A stretch of 33,311 nt of DNA from Bacteroidota bacterium (GCA_007693555.1 REDJ01000093.1:1-33311); one strand, 5' to 3'; counted from the first letter of the stretch, positions 8,357 to 17,516 are shown. A program made the numbers and translations. Notes: generated by a model not told the origin, from the letters alone.

Positions 8357-10537
8357 CTATTTATTTGTTAATTTCTGCAAAAGTAAAATAAAATCTTCTT
8401 TTTTAACAGGTTTGGTTAAATATTCATCCAAACCCATGCTTAAATATTTCTCCTTGTCACCTTCAAAGGCGTTGGCACTGAGCCCTACGATAGGCGGTAA
8501 TTCTTTGTATTTTGCTCTTAATTTACGAGTGGCAGTAACCCCATCCATAACCGGCATCTGAATATCCATGAGGATCATGTCAAATGCATTGGGTTCAAAT
8601 ATTTCAAGCGCCTGCTTACCGTCATTAACCAAAGTAACTTCATGGCCAAGCGAAGCAAGCATTATGTTAACCACTTTTTGGTTTACAATTTTATCTTCGG
8701 CATACAATATTCTGAGAGGTCCTGTATCTTTCACACCCGATAGTTCGAGGTTTTTCTTTATGTCCTCCCGCGAAATAATCCTGGCTTGAAAATTAAACCA
8801 AAATGTACTTCCTGAACCTTGTTGACTAATTACTCCAATTTCACCACCCATCAAATCGGTTAATTCCTTCGCAATGGACAGGCCAAGCCCTGTTCCCTCA
8901 AAATTTTTATTATCCAAATGTTCAAGCTGACTGAAGGGCTTAAAAAGCTGATCTATTTTTTCAGGATGTATGCCTTCTCCGGTATCAGTAACTTCAATTC
9001 TCAAGAGCAATGTGCCGTCTGCAAGCCATTTTTCAGGCAATGCGAGCAATTCAATACTTCCCTTTTTAGTAAATTTTATTGCATTATTTAAAAGGTTGTT
9101 AATGATTTGTGCAACACGATGGTCGTCTGCTTTGATAAATTCAGGAACCTGGGGATCAATAATTACTATAAGATTTACATCCGGAGGACAGAGACTTTCA
9201 AAAAGTTTCTGTGCATTGTTTATCAATTCATAAAAGTTGAAACCTCTGGGCTTAATAGTTACACGGCCTGCTTCAATTTTTGAATAATCAAGAATCTGGT
9301 TTATGATTTCCCTGAGATTTTCACTTGTAAGTTTTAGTGTTCCGAAATATTCTTTTTGTTCCTTATTCAGGCGCGTTTGTGAAAGAATATCTATCATACC
9401 AATAATACCTGTAAGCGGGGTGCGAATCTCATGGCTCATATTAGCCAGAAATTTCTGCTTAAATTGAACTGACTCCCTTGCGACTGCAATTTGTTTTTCC
9501 AATTGTTGTTTTTCAAGAAACTCCCTTCTGTCTTCTACCAATCCGATACCTCCGCTGGTTTTATTCATATCGGTTTTAATGGGTGCAAAAAGTATCCGAA
9601 CCGGGGTGCCTTTTCCTTTACCTTTTGCTTTGTACCTGCCTTCAAATGAGGCTTTATTTCCTTTTAATACTTGGCCAACAGCGTCAACGACTCTTTTGTC
9701 AGATAGCTCTTTCAGGCTCATTCCTTCAGCAACACTACGAGGTAACCCAATAATATTGGCAAATTGATCGTTACATTCCGTAACTATCCATTTATCATTG
9801 AAATGAAATACCCCAACAGGTGACCGCTCAAAAATCAACCGGTACTTTTCTTCACTCTCCTTAAGCTCCCTGGTGCGATCTTCAACAGCTGATTCAAGGC
9901 CCAGATTGACCTGTTCAAGATCTTTTTGTTTTTGGTCAAGCAGGCGGGATAAATAAAAGTTTCTGCGTCCGGAAAGCTCAAGGTAATAAGAACCGAACAT
10001 CCCAATAAGGTTTGCCGAGACAAAGAAGAAGTTAAAAGCGATGAACAGTTGGGGCTGAATATCCGCAACAAAATACATCATCAGATTGAATAATAACAAA
10101 TTTAACCACCCGCCTAAAGTCGCATAAATAAAGCTCAATCTGGCAAAGAAATAACCCACTGAAAATATCAGCATCAACCCACCGTAGTATGACCAGTTTT
10201 CCGGGGTCATACCAATCATGTAAGTAATGCCACCTCCGCCAACTAAAAATGCAATAAATAAAACCTGCTGCCAGATAAGAAAAAAAAATTTTGTTAAGGA
10301 AAGAATAATAACTGCAATAAGTATGGGAACAACAACACCAAAACGAATGATGAGAAAAGTATGCAAATATTCGGTAACAAATACAGTATCAAGTAGTCCG
10401 AAGAACCCGTACAAAAATGCGGCAAGAAGAAGGGCAACCCTGGTGATTGGGAGCGACTCTTCAAAAAAAGCTTTTTGAAAAAGCAGTTCTTCTCTTTTGT
10501 CAGGAAAAGCTAATGTTATTTTATGCAGTTTAACCAT
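8357..10537 (-). CDS. Six-transmembrane hybrid sensor histidine kinase with PAS and receiver
   Basis: The protein starts at the ATG at 10537 (MVKLHKIT..., 726 residues); a TTG five codons earlier is less likely. Residues ~30-185 form a block of about six hydrophobic helices with little loop, followed by a coiled coil (~195-230) and a PAS domain (~232-345). Next come HisKA with His369 in NMSHEIRTPLTG, HATPase_c (NNLLNNAIKF, DTGEGI, GTGLGLS) and a receiver with Asp658 as phospho-acceptor and Lys709. A compact multi-helix membrane sensor ahead of a kinase is also the layout of PhcS/LqsS-type quorum-sensing kinases, but many unrelated kinases and cyclases share it. It ends with a single TAG; the frame then stays open into the methyltransferase. 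The gene probably forms an operon with that methyltransferase. Confidence 0.92.
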   Translation of the reverse strand: MVKLHKITLAFPDKREELLFQKAFFEESLPITRVALLLAAFLYGFFGLLDTVFVTEYLHTFLIIRFGVVVPILIAVIILSLTKFFFLIWQQVLFIAFLVGGGGITYMIGMTPENWSYYGGLMLIFSVGYFFARLSFIYATLGGWLNLLLFNLMMYFVADIQPQLFIAFNFFFVSANLIGMFGSYYLELSGRRNFYLSRLLDQKQKDLEQVNLGLESAVEDRTRELKESEEKYRLIFERSPVGVFHFNDKWIVTECNDQFANIIGLPRSVAEGMSLKELSDKRVVDAVGQVLKGNKASFEGRYKAKGKGKGTPVRILFAPIKTDMNKTSGGIGLVEDRREFLEKQQLEKQIAVARESVQFKQKFLANMSHEIRTPLTGIIGMIDILSQTRLNKEQKEYFGTLKLTSENLREIINQILDYSKIEAGRVTIKPRGFNFYELINNAQKLFESLCPPDVNLIVIIDPQVPEFIKADDHRVAQIINNLLNNAIKFTKKGSIELLALPEKWLADGTLLLRIEVTDTGEGIHPEKIDQLFKPFSQLEHLDNKNFEGTGLGLSIAKELTDLMGGEIGVISQQGSGSTFWFNFQARIISREDIKKNLELSGVKDTGPLRILYAEDKIVNQKVVNIMLASLGHEVTLVNDGKQALEIFEPNAFDMILMDIQMPVMDGVTATRKLRAKYKELPPIVGLSANAFEGDKEKYLSMGLDEYLTKPVKKEDFILLLQKLTNK

Positions 10538-10855
10538 AATACACCGTCCCAAAATTATTCTTTTTCTTTAAACAGCAGGAAAAACAGCATCAATAGTTTA
10601 AACATAGCAAACTCATACATTACTATATACGACGAAATACTTCAATTAAAGTAATATTTTTTTATTCTAAAAGCTATTTTTTACAACTAATTTCAATTTT
10701 CCTGCAACATTTATTCTTGTTAATAACTTTCATTACCGGCATATCAAATGCATGGAAAATAAGTGACGCTGAAAAACAGTTTTAGTTTTAAATCAATAAA
10801 GTTGTGTAGAAAAGTAGCATACAACCAGATACCAAATTAATCAGAAAGGTTTAAG
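10538..10855. other. Gene-free AT-rich spacer
   Basis: This 318-nt stretch separates the PAS-GAF-PAS protein from the six-TM kinase, both on the minus strand. I found no exact TAnnTTTG promoter box, no convincing hairpin with a T-run and no plausible small ORF. It probably holds the kinase promoter, but I cannot place it. Confidence 0.4.
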
Positions 10856-12175
10856 TTATTTTTTTTCTGTATTTTTTGTTTTTTTACCTGTAGTTCTGTC
10901 GGCTGTGGGATCGGAAATATTAAGTGCAGTAAAGGTTACTCCCAGTGAAATATCCTCCTTGTAAAGGGGAGAAGAGCTTAATAATACTTGTAAAATTTCA
11001 CCACTTTTTGTTTTCCATAAGGTTTCTATGGTACCTAGTCCCGTGTGTTTAATTTGATTGTATTTTTCAGCTCCAACTCTTTCATATTCATTATCATCGG
11101 GGTAAAGAATCCTGGCATTCACTCCGATTAACTCTTCAGGTGTGTATCCTGTCATCCTGCATAAATAATCATTCACTTCAACAAATACCCTGTTCTTGAG
11201 TAATCCCATACCAACAGGGGCTGCCCGAAAGATGCTTTTCAGCTTTTCTTCACTTCTGGCGAGTTGATTCTGGGTTACTTTTTTATGGAATATCTGCATT
11301 ATAATTGCTACCTGGTCGGCCAGTTGACAGGCAAAACTTATTTCATCATGATTCCAGATGCGTTTTTCACCTATATGCTCAATACATAAAACACCCTTGA
11401 AATCACCCTCGGTTTTTATGCCAACATCCAGCATTGAAGTAATTCCTTTTGGTATCAGGTAACCATTTACATAACCCTCAACTCTTTTGTCATTAAGAGC
11501 GTCATGAGCATCAATATATCTGGCTTTTTTCAGATAGTTTATTTCCGAATAGTATTGCACTCCTGATAATACCTCACCGGATGTGTGTTTATTCTTTATA
11601 GCATCATAATTATCAAAACATCTGAGCTTTTCTCCATCTTCATCAAAAAACCACACACCTGCCTGGGCTACCTCCATTACGCGTGCTGCCTTTTCAGTAA
11701 GTAAATTTATAAATTCATAAATATTCCCTTCAGCATAATGCGGTGAGGAAATTATTTCCACGATAGCCTTATAAAACTTCTCCGCCTGCCGTTTTTGTTG
11801 TTGTAGGACCTTTTCAACAGTTAAATCGGCAAATATAAAAATGAGATGATCGTTTTCCGGGCAATACACCCTGATGCGATTCCATCTTTGCATCAAATGA
11901 CAATAATTCTGTACTTCCCGGAGCTCATTCTCCTGAATTTCTCCTGCCAATTTGAGCATCCAGACAATATCAACATTTAAGGAATCAGAGCAGATTGCTT
12001 TTAATTTATCCCCTTTCCGGATTTTTTTCTCCACAGTACAGGCATTTTCGAATGCAGGATTAAAATGCATGACATGAAAATCATAGGGTTTTCCGTCTTT
12101 ATTCCTGAGAGTCTTGCAATAGAGTAAAGCGTTGGGCAGGTGATGAATTACCGATTTAAGAAATTCATTTTTCAT
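10856..12175 (-). CDS. PAS-GAF-PAS sensory protein without kinase domain
   Basis: The 439-residue protein is soluble, with no signal peptide or membrane helix. A PAS-like domain (~8-120) is followed by a coiled-coil linker (~120-140), a GAF domain (~145-295, with LLTEKAARVMEVAQAGVWFF and GVLCIEHIGEKRIWNHDE) and a second PAS domain (~302-422, RAAPVGMGLLKNRVFVEVND...MTGYTPEELIG). It then ends in a Lys/Thr-rich tail where such proteins normally continue into a histidine kinase or GGDEF domain. The start is well supported by GGAGGG nine bases before the ATG. It is upstream of two hybrid kinases on the same strand and may modulate them. It could be a decayed kinase, but no kinase remnant follows in any frame. 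Confidence 0.82.
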   Translation of the reverse strand: MKNEFLKSVIHHLPNALLYCKTLRNKDGKPYDFHVMHFNPAFENACTVEKKIRKGDKLKAICSDSLNVDIVWMLKLAGEIQENELREVQNYCHLMQRWNRIRVYCPENDHLIFIFADLTVEKVLQQQKRQAEKFYKAIVEIISSPHYAEGNIYEFINLLTEKAARVMEVAQAGVWFFDEDGEKLRCFDNYDAIKNKHTSGEVLSGVQYYSEINYLKKARYIDAHDALNDKRVEGYVNGYLIPKGITSMLDVGIKTEGDFKGVLCIEHIGEKRIWNHDEISFACQLADQVAIIMQIFHKKVTQNQLARSEEKLKSIFRAAPVGMGLLKNRVFVEVNDYLCRMTGYTPEELIGVNARILYPDDNEYERVGAEKYNQIKHTGLGTIETLWKTKSGEILQVLLSSSPLYKEDISLGVTFTALNISDPTADRTTGKKTKNTEKK

Positions 12176-12390
12176 AGCAGATATCCCTCCATTTTGTGGA
12201 AATTTTTCCTCAGGGTTAAATCAGAATATAAGGAGCAAATTCAGGAAAAACCTCCGGTGAATGATTCTCCAAAGCATTTTTCATTCATAATATCGGGAAA
12301 CAGGATATATATGCTTGGTGCCTTAAATTTAACAATTTCTTAACATATAAAAAACAAAAAGAGTGAAAATCTCTGTAATTATTTTTCCTT

Positions 12391-14859
12391 TTAAAATGCA
12401 ACCTGCAAATTCAATTTTAATGTGAGATTTTCAATATGGTTTTCAAAACTGTAAGGCCCATAACGATATAAAATTTCAACTCCAGGACTAAAGCCAAAGA
12501 TGATATTCCTTATCCAACGTTGCGGTAAAATTTTATTAATAGCAATACCCGATTCAAAATACCCTTTTTCCCAGCCCCTAAATGCAGGATATATATGATT
12601 GTCTGTATTTCTTAGACTTCCCCATCCGAGATTACTTATCAATAGAAGTTCGGGTTGCCATATCCGGGTACGAAACAACAAACTCTGGAAATTATGCTGA
12701 AAGAAGATAGCCACAAACCTGTCAGCCATAAATTCATTCATATCCATGGTTCCAAAGTTGAATGGTGCTGCAAGCCATCCCCTCCTGTCGGCAGCATTGG
12801 CAGTAAAAAGTAATGGCCAGGGAATATCGGTACGATTAACCCAGCCTGCCTCAATCATCCAGTTTTGTATTCCCAATAATGGAATTGGGTAACTAACTGT
12901 AAGCTTGCTTTCCAGTTTTAAATAATCAAATTCTCCGCCAGCGACATTATCAAATCCTTTGATGATATTAAAATTTAAAACCGGGTAGCGTGAAGGCAGA
13001 TGTATAACCCGAAGCGGTGTATTCATCAATATTTCACCATATACGAACCTTAGTCTCAGAGCTGCTTCCGAATACCGAAACTGCCTTAAACCGATTTCAG
13101 AACCCGATGGTTTGAAAAAATAAAAATCATCCCACCAGGCTTTTCCTGTTGTGGCTGACAATTCTCCCTGGATGAAATTCTGCCACAGCCTGAAATTCAA
13201 ATATACCTTTTGCCTCCTGTTCAGATCTCTGACATTGGAGTAATAATTCAACAGGAGATTGTTTACCAGTGAAAAACTCTTGTCAAAAAATTGGGGTGAT
13301 CCCCGTTCTGTTACATCAAGGCTAAATGACCCGCCTAATCTCAAGTCATTTGCTTTGTGAAGAATCAGCTCACCAAAATAACCATACTTACTTTGTTTAT
13401 CACGAGTACCCCATGCATAGTATCCACCAAATGCAGTTCTTGAAGAAAAACTCCGGTTTGTTTGTAATCCGATACCGATACGGTGACCTTCATAACTATT
13501 TATACGGTATACATCGTTCAGCATCAGGTTAACCCGACCCATGGGCAATTCTCCGAAGATCAGAGGCTCTACAGTATTCAGTATTCTTTCAAAGTTATGC
13601 TCCTTCCCCAGGCTATCCATAAACCGGTAAGTATTCCTCTCGATCACAGAAAGAGTGTCGAAGCGAAACAATTCCCAGGTCTGGTGTGATACTTCATTTG
13701 CACCGGGGTCGAAATCAACCGAAAAAACTGAAAAATCACTTCGTATTAGCGGGGGATTTATAGTAACATCAGTGATGTAGCTTCTTCCAAGTATTCGCAG
13801 CGGCAGGAATTCCTGCGAAGCTCCTCCGGCAGGTTCTGCCATTTCAATATCCGTATTGAGCTGTGCCGGAAACCAGTGCTTCCTGTCGGGCCGTTCATAT
13901 TTTTGTTGAATACGGAAGTACAAGCCCCCATCAGCATTTTCCAGGGGCCGGGCAATTACATTCTGAATTGCCCATCCATCAGTATGTATGTAAAGCAATC
14001 CCTGCAGTCCTTCAAAATTAGCACTTTGAAGGGGCTTAAAACTGATAACAAAAACAGAGTCCTTCCCCTGATAAAGAGTATCTTTAAGATGATAAGAATA
14101 ACGGCTGAATGCAATCCGGTTAAGTGGACTCAGATAATCATTTCCCAAAAGGGTTATATAATTATCATAAAAGGAAAAGGATTGTAGTTCAGTAACCAGC
14201 ATGGTAAACAAAGGATTCTGCAACCCTGAAACCCTGTTGGCAACGACCTTCTCATTATCAAGATTGGAGTAGCGAAATTTCCTTTCGGTAACAGACTCCA
14301 TTAAAAAAAGATGTCGTTCTTCAAGTGTTTTAGCCATTCTGAAATGAACAGAATCACCTGTAAGGTTAAATTGATCAAGATAAAAATTTCTGTCAAGGGT
14401 TCCTGCCAGTTTGTTATAACTCGTATAGGAAAATGATGACAAGCGTTGAGGATTGTTTCGTCTTCTGTTTTCTATGGCATTTAATACAATACGATGGGCG
14501 GGGTTTTCACCGGGATAAACTACCACCTCGGCAAGCTCAACCGGGTGGCTTTGCAAAGCGATAAAATGAGTCGAAACTTCAGGTTTGGGACGGTATAATT
14601 TCGTAAAATATCCAACGTATGAAAGCCGAAGCACAGAATCGTTATGTTGCAACTCCAGAGAAAAATACCCGTCAATATCGGTCATGGTCCCACGTTGGCT
14701 GTTTTCAATGAGAATATGAACAAAAGCCAGCGGTTCACCGGTTTGGGCATCGGTTATGCGTCCCCGAACCTCGGATGCAAATGACTGACAAGGCAAAAAA
14801 CTTAATACTGCCAGTATGAAAAAAACTGTTGAGCGGCGCAAAAAAAGATTATAAACCAT
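12391..14859 (-). CDS. DUF5686 outer-membrane protein with carboxypeptidase-regulatory-like N-terminus
   Basis: The 822-residue protein starts with a signal peptide (FFILAVLSFLPCQSFA). Next comes a carboxypeptidase-regulatory-like beta-sandwich (~30-112, VRGRITDAQTGEPLAFVHILI...GTMTDIDGYFSL), typical of Bacteroidota surface proteins. The rest matches my recollection of the DUF5686 family: an AHRIVLNAIENRRRNNP region near residue 120, a middle domain, and a C-terminal half of alternating amphipathic strands ending in a final Phe (LNLQVAF), as expected for an outer-membrane beta-barrel. Function in the family is unknown. It lies 64 nt downstream of the M28 peptidase gene and is probably co-transcribed with it. 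Confidence 0.85.
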   Translation of the reverse strand: MVYNLFLRRSTVFFILAVLSFLPCQSFASEVRGRITDAQTGEPLAFVHILIENSQRGTMTDIDGYFSLELQHNDSVLRLSYVGYFTKLYRPKPEVSTHFIALQSHPVELAEVVVYPGENPAHRIVLNAIENRRRNNPQRLSSFSYTSYNKLAGTLDRNFYLDQFNLTGDSVHFRMAKTLEERHLFLMESVTERKFRYSNLDNEKVVANRVSGLQNPLFTMLVTELQSFSFYDNYITLLGNDYLSPLNRIAFSRYSYHLKDTLYQGKDSVFVISFKPLQSANFEGLQGLLYIHTDGWAIQNVIARPLENADGGLYFRIQQKYERPDRKHWFPAQLNTDIEMAEPAGGASQEFLPLRILGRSYITDVTINPPLIRSDFSVFSVDFDPGANEVSHQTWELFRFDTLSVIERNTYRFMDSLGKEHNFERILNTVEPLIFGELPMGRVNLMLNDVYRINSYEGHRIGIGLQTNRSFSSRTAFGGYYAWGTRDKQSKYGYFGELILHKANDLRLGGSFSLDVTERGSPQFFDKSFSLVNNLLLNYYSNVRDLNRRQKVYLNFRLWQNFIQGELSATTGKAWWDDFYFFKPSGSEIGLRQFRYSEAALRLRFVYGEILMNTPLRVIHLPSRYPVLNFNIIKGFDNVAGGEFDYLKLESKLTVSYPIPLLGIQNWMIEAGWVNRTDIPWPLLFTANAADRRGWLAAPFNFGTMDMNEFMADRFVAIFFQHNFQSLLFRTRIWQPELLLISNLGWGSLRNTDNHIYPAFRGWEKGYFESGIAINKILPQRWIRNIIFGFSPGVEILYRYGPYSFENHIENLTLKLNLQVAF

Positions 14860-14923
14860 ATACAGTTTTAACGAAAACAGGCTTTGTAAAATACTTTATT
14901 GAACAGGATTATTTTTCCAAATT

Positions 14924-16399
14924 TCAAAATCGATACCCTATGGAAAAATATCCGTTTGAGTCAAGCAGAGTTAATTCCTCACTTTGCATAAGATTCGTCA
15001 CAGCTCTGCGGCTGGTATATCCGATTGATATCCTGAAAATATCTAATCCAACCCCAATTGTATAGCCCCATTCATCACGGCTAAAAACGTTATCAAAATC
15101 CATTTTATTACCTGCAGATTCCCCGGAAAATGACCATCTGTAATATGGCCCTGAAAATAAGTAAAAACGGATATCCTGCCCCTGAACGTCAGGTGTACTT
15201 ATTTGTATATTTGCGGGAAAGGTAAGGGAATGACGCCGGAATACCCCATCCTGAATGCGGCTGCTGTTTAAATCATACAAAGCTTCCAGCTGAAGGCTCC
15301 ATAAATTTGCAAGGGGCAATCTGAAATAAAAGCCTGTTGAAACATTAAATGCAGGTTTTGCTTTAAAAAATTCATCGGGATAACGGTGAAAGCCCCTTCC
15401 TGTATTGAGTAGAAATCCGGCAACCGGCTTTCTTCCAATAATTCCGGTTTCCCGGAGCATATGGACCATTAACGAAGGAGACTGGCGAAGCTCGCTTTCA
15501 CGGGACAGATCAGAAATGAAATCTTTCATAAAATTATTAATTACCACCATTCCTTCGTAATCCAGCAAATCGTATTGATCCTCCGGCTTGTGGTAAGGAG
15601 ATTTCTGACCGGTATACACATGCACAGCCGGGATTCCTAAATCTCCAAAAGGAGCCGTATCGGTGCGCCTTTCAATATTGTCTCCCATCTGACGCAGATT
15701 AATATCATGTCTCCGGGCAACTTTCTCAGCTAACTCGTCACCCTGATCAAGTGATGCCATACCCCTGAGATGTAAACCTCTGTTGGCTTCATACATGCCC
15801 ACCATATCAAAACTAAACATCAGTCTGATATTTTCAAGCGGAACCGGGCTGTTCTCCACAAAATGCTTTGAACCCAGGAGGCCACTCTCCTCTGCATCAA
15901 AAGCAACAATGATTATACTTCTACCCAATACTTCAGGTAACGAAGCAAAAAACCTCCCTAATTCAATTATAGCCGCCACCCCTGATGCATTGTCGTCGGC
16001 ACCGGGAAAAATACGCTTTTCATCATTCCGGAAGTCATAGCCTAAATGATCATAATGAGCTCCGATAACAATAAATTCATGTTTTAAATAATTATCATGT
16101 CCCTCGATAATTCCTACAATATTATGAGCCGGTATCCAGGCCAGGTTTTGTCTGAAGCTGAAACTTTGAAGATAATTTTCAAACATAGGGGCTATTCCTG
16201 CTTCACGAAATTGCTCAACTATATAATTTCTGGCTTTTTCAGCACCCTCTGTTCCCAAACCACGCCCCTGCAATGTATCTGAGGCCAGTACTCTAACGTG
16301 CGAACGCAGCAGGTTTTTTAATTCATCATCACCTGGTTGGGCTAAGCTTGTAATAAATATTGAGAAAAAAAACAGAACGGAGAGGGATAACTTGGTCAT
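14924..16399 (-). CDS. Secreted M28 zinc aminopeptidase with C-terminal beta-barrel-like domain
   Basis: A signal peptide (LSVLFFFSIFITSLA, cleaved before Gln21) directs export. Residues ~25-300 are an M28 di-zinc peptidase. Expected metal and catalytic residues are all visible: His115 in GAHYDHLGYD, Asp135 in GADDNASGVA, Glu170/Glu171 in DAEESGLLGS, Asp198 in SFDMVGM and His270 in SPYHKPED. It should remove N-terminal residues from peptides outside the cytoplasm. Residues ~345-491 are not part of M28. They consist of alternating amphipathic strands (NVSTGFYFRLPLANLWSLQLEALYDL, GYTIGVGLDIFRISIGY) and end in GYFSIGYRF with a terminal Phe, like a small PorT/OmpA-type outer-membrane barrel. The fusion would tether the peptidase to the outer membrane. 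The peptidase call is firm; the barrel is inferred from pattern. Confidence 0.88.
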   Translation of the reverse strand: MTKLSLSVLFFFSIFITSLAQPGDDELKNLLRSHVRVLASDTLQGRGLGTEGAEKARNYIVEQFREAGIAPMFENYLQSFSFRQNLAWIPAHNIVGIIEGHDNYLKHEFIVIGAHYDHLGYDFRNDEKRIFPGADDNASGVAAIIELGRFFASLPEVLGRSIIIVAFDAEESGLLGSKHFVENSPVPLENIRLMFSFDMVGMYEANRGLHLRGMASLDQGDELAEKVARRHDINLRQMGDNIERRTDTAPFGDLGIPAVHVYTGQKSPYHKPEDQYDLLDYEGMVVINNFMKDFISDLSRESELRQSPSLMVHMLRETGIIGRKPVAGFLLNTGRGFHRYPDEFFKAKPAFNVSTGFYFRLPLANLWSLQLEALYDLNSSRIQDGVFRRHSLTFPANIQISTPDVQGQDIRFYLFSGPYYRWSFSGESAGNKMDFDNVFSRDEWGYTIGVGLDIFRISIGYTSRRAVTNLMQSEELTLLDSNGYFSIGYRF

Positions 16400-16562
16400 G
16401 GTTAAATTTTTAATTCATTTAATTGATTTAACTTTCAGGTATATATGTCGTTTGAAAACATGAAATTAAAACTTCTTAAAAAGCAAATTGTTGCAGATGG
16501 TTAAAAATAATGCGGATGGATAGAAATAACAAATGTTTAAGAAAAAAACACCTCTTTTATGA

Positions 16563-16570
16563 TATATTTG
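16563..16570 (+). promoter_or_regulatory. -7 promoter element for the PfkB kinase gene
   Basis: TATATTTG matches the Bacteroidota -7 consensus TAnnTTTG exactly and lies 22 nt before the ATG at 16593, giving a short leader. No clear TTTG -33 box is seen at the expected distance. Confidence 0.5.
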
Positions 16571-16592
16571 TTGCATTACAAAAAAATTTCTC

Positions 16593-17516
16593 ATGGAAAG
16601 GAAAGTATACGCAATCGGTGAAACAGTGCTGGATATTATTTTCGATTCAGGCCAGGTAAAAGCGGCCAGACCCGGCGGAGCAATGCTCAACAGCTCAGTT
16701 TCATTGGGAAGAGCAGGTATAAATGTTTCTTTTATTACTGAATTTGGTTTTGATCAAACCGGTAAACTCATTCTGGATTTCCTAAATAAAAACGGGGTAA
16801 GTACCCAAAATATTCATCAGTACAAAGATGGAAAGACACCACTTGCCATGGCGTTTCTCAATGAAAAAGGAGACGCAAGCTATGACTTTTACAAGCCCTA
16901 TCCTAACGAACGTTTAAAGGTAAAAATTCCTGATTTTCAAAGTAGTGATATATTATTGTTTGGTTCCTTTTTTGGGATTGACCCAGGTATAAGAAAAAAA
17001 CTACTTGAAATTGTCAAAGCTGCTCACAAGTCAGGTTGCTTGATTGTGTATGACCCAAATTTCCGCAAGCCCCATGCTCATGAGCTCGATAAACTCAGAC
17101 CATTCATTCTTGAAAATATGAATCTGGCTCACATCATAAGAGCCAGCAATGAAGATGCTGAAATTATATTTGGTGAAAAATCTATCCAGGGATTAGAAAA
17201 GGCAATTTCAAAAAAAGACAAGATCATTATCATGACTCATAGCTCGGAGAAGGTAGAACTGGCTTCTCCTTCAACGAATTCGACATATCCGGTAAAAAAA
17301 ATAAAAGTAGTAAGTACAATTGGAGCAGGGGATAATTTCAATGCCGGTTTGATTTACGGCCTGATTAAAGAAAATGTAAAACCGTCCGATCTTGAAAATT
17401 TATCACCAGAAAAATGGGAGAAGATAATCTCATTTGCAATTGATTTCTCTGCCAATGTTTGTATGAGTTTCGATAATTATATTTCAGAGGATTTTGCAAA
17501 AAGGATTGAACGCTGA
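16593..17516 (+). CDS. PfkB family carbohydrate kinase
   Basis: The 307-residue protein is a ribokinase/PfkB-fold sugar kinase that transfers phosphate from ATP to a hydroxyl of a sugar or related compound in the cytoplasm. It shows the N-terminal IGETVLDIIF, the sugar-binding PGGAMLNSSVSLGRAG (27-42), a DPNFRKP segment (154-160) as in fructokinases, and the C-terminal anion-hole and catalytic motif STIGAGDNFNAG (241-252) with base Asp247. Overall it looks closest to fructokinase-type members, but substrate cannot be fixed from sequence alone. It is transcribed on its own, divergent from the M28 gene, and 232 nt ahead of the receptor gene. Confidence 0.9.
   Translation: MERKVYAIGETVLDIIFDSGQVKAARPGGAMLNSSVSLGRAGINVSFITEFGFDQTGKLILDFLNKNGVSTQNIHQYKDGKTPLAMAFLNEKGDASYDFYKPYPNERLKVKIPDFQSSDILLFGSFFGIDPGIRKKLLEIVKAAHKSGCLIVYDPNFRKPHAHELDKLRPFILENMNLAHIIRASNEDAEIIFGEKSIQGLEKAISKKDKIIIMTHSSEKVELASPSTNSTYPVKKIKVVSTIGAGDNFNAGLIYGLIKENVKPSDLENLSPEKWEKIISFAIDFSANVCMSFDNYISEDFAKRIER

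Noticed and set aside
4100-8600. Near-identical nucleotide stretches around 4130-4280 and 8410-8570
   Set aside because: They are explained by the paralogous receiver domains of the two hybrid kinases, not by a mobile repeat.
10538-10552. TTG start five codons upstream for the six-TM kinase
   Set aside because: The ATG at 10537 gives a normal N-terminus; the five extra residues MGRCI add nothing and the TTG has no ribosome site.
10553-10855. Possible kinase remnant after the PAS-GAF-PAS gene (frameshift)
   Set aside because: No H-box or ATPase motif is found in any frame of the spacer, so a recent frameshift is not supported.
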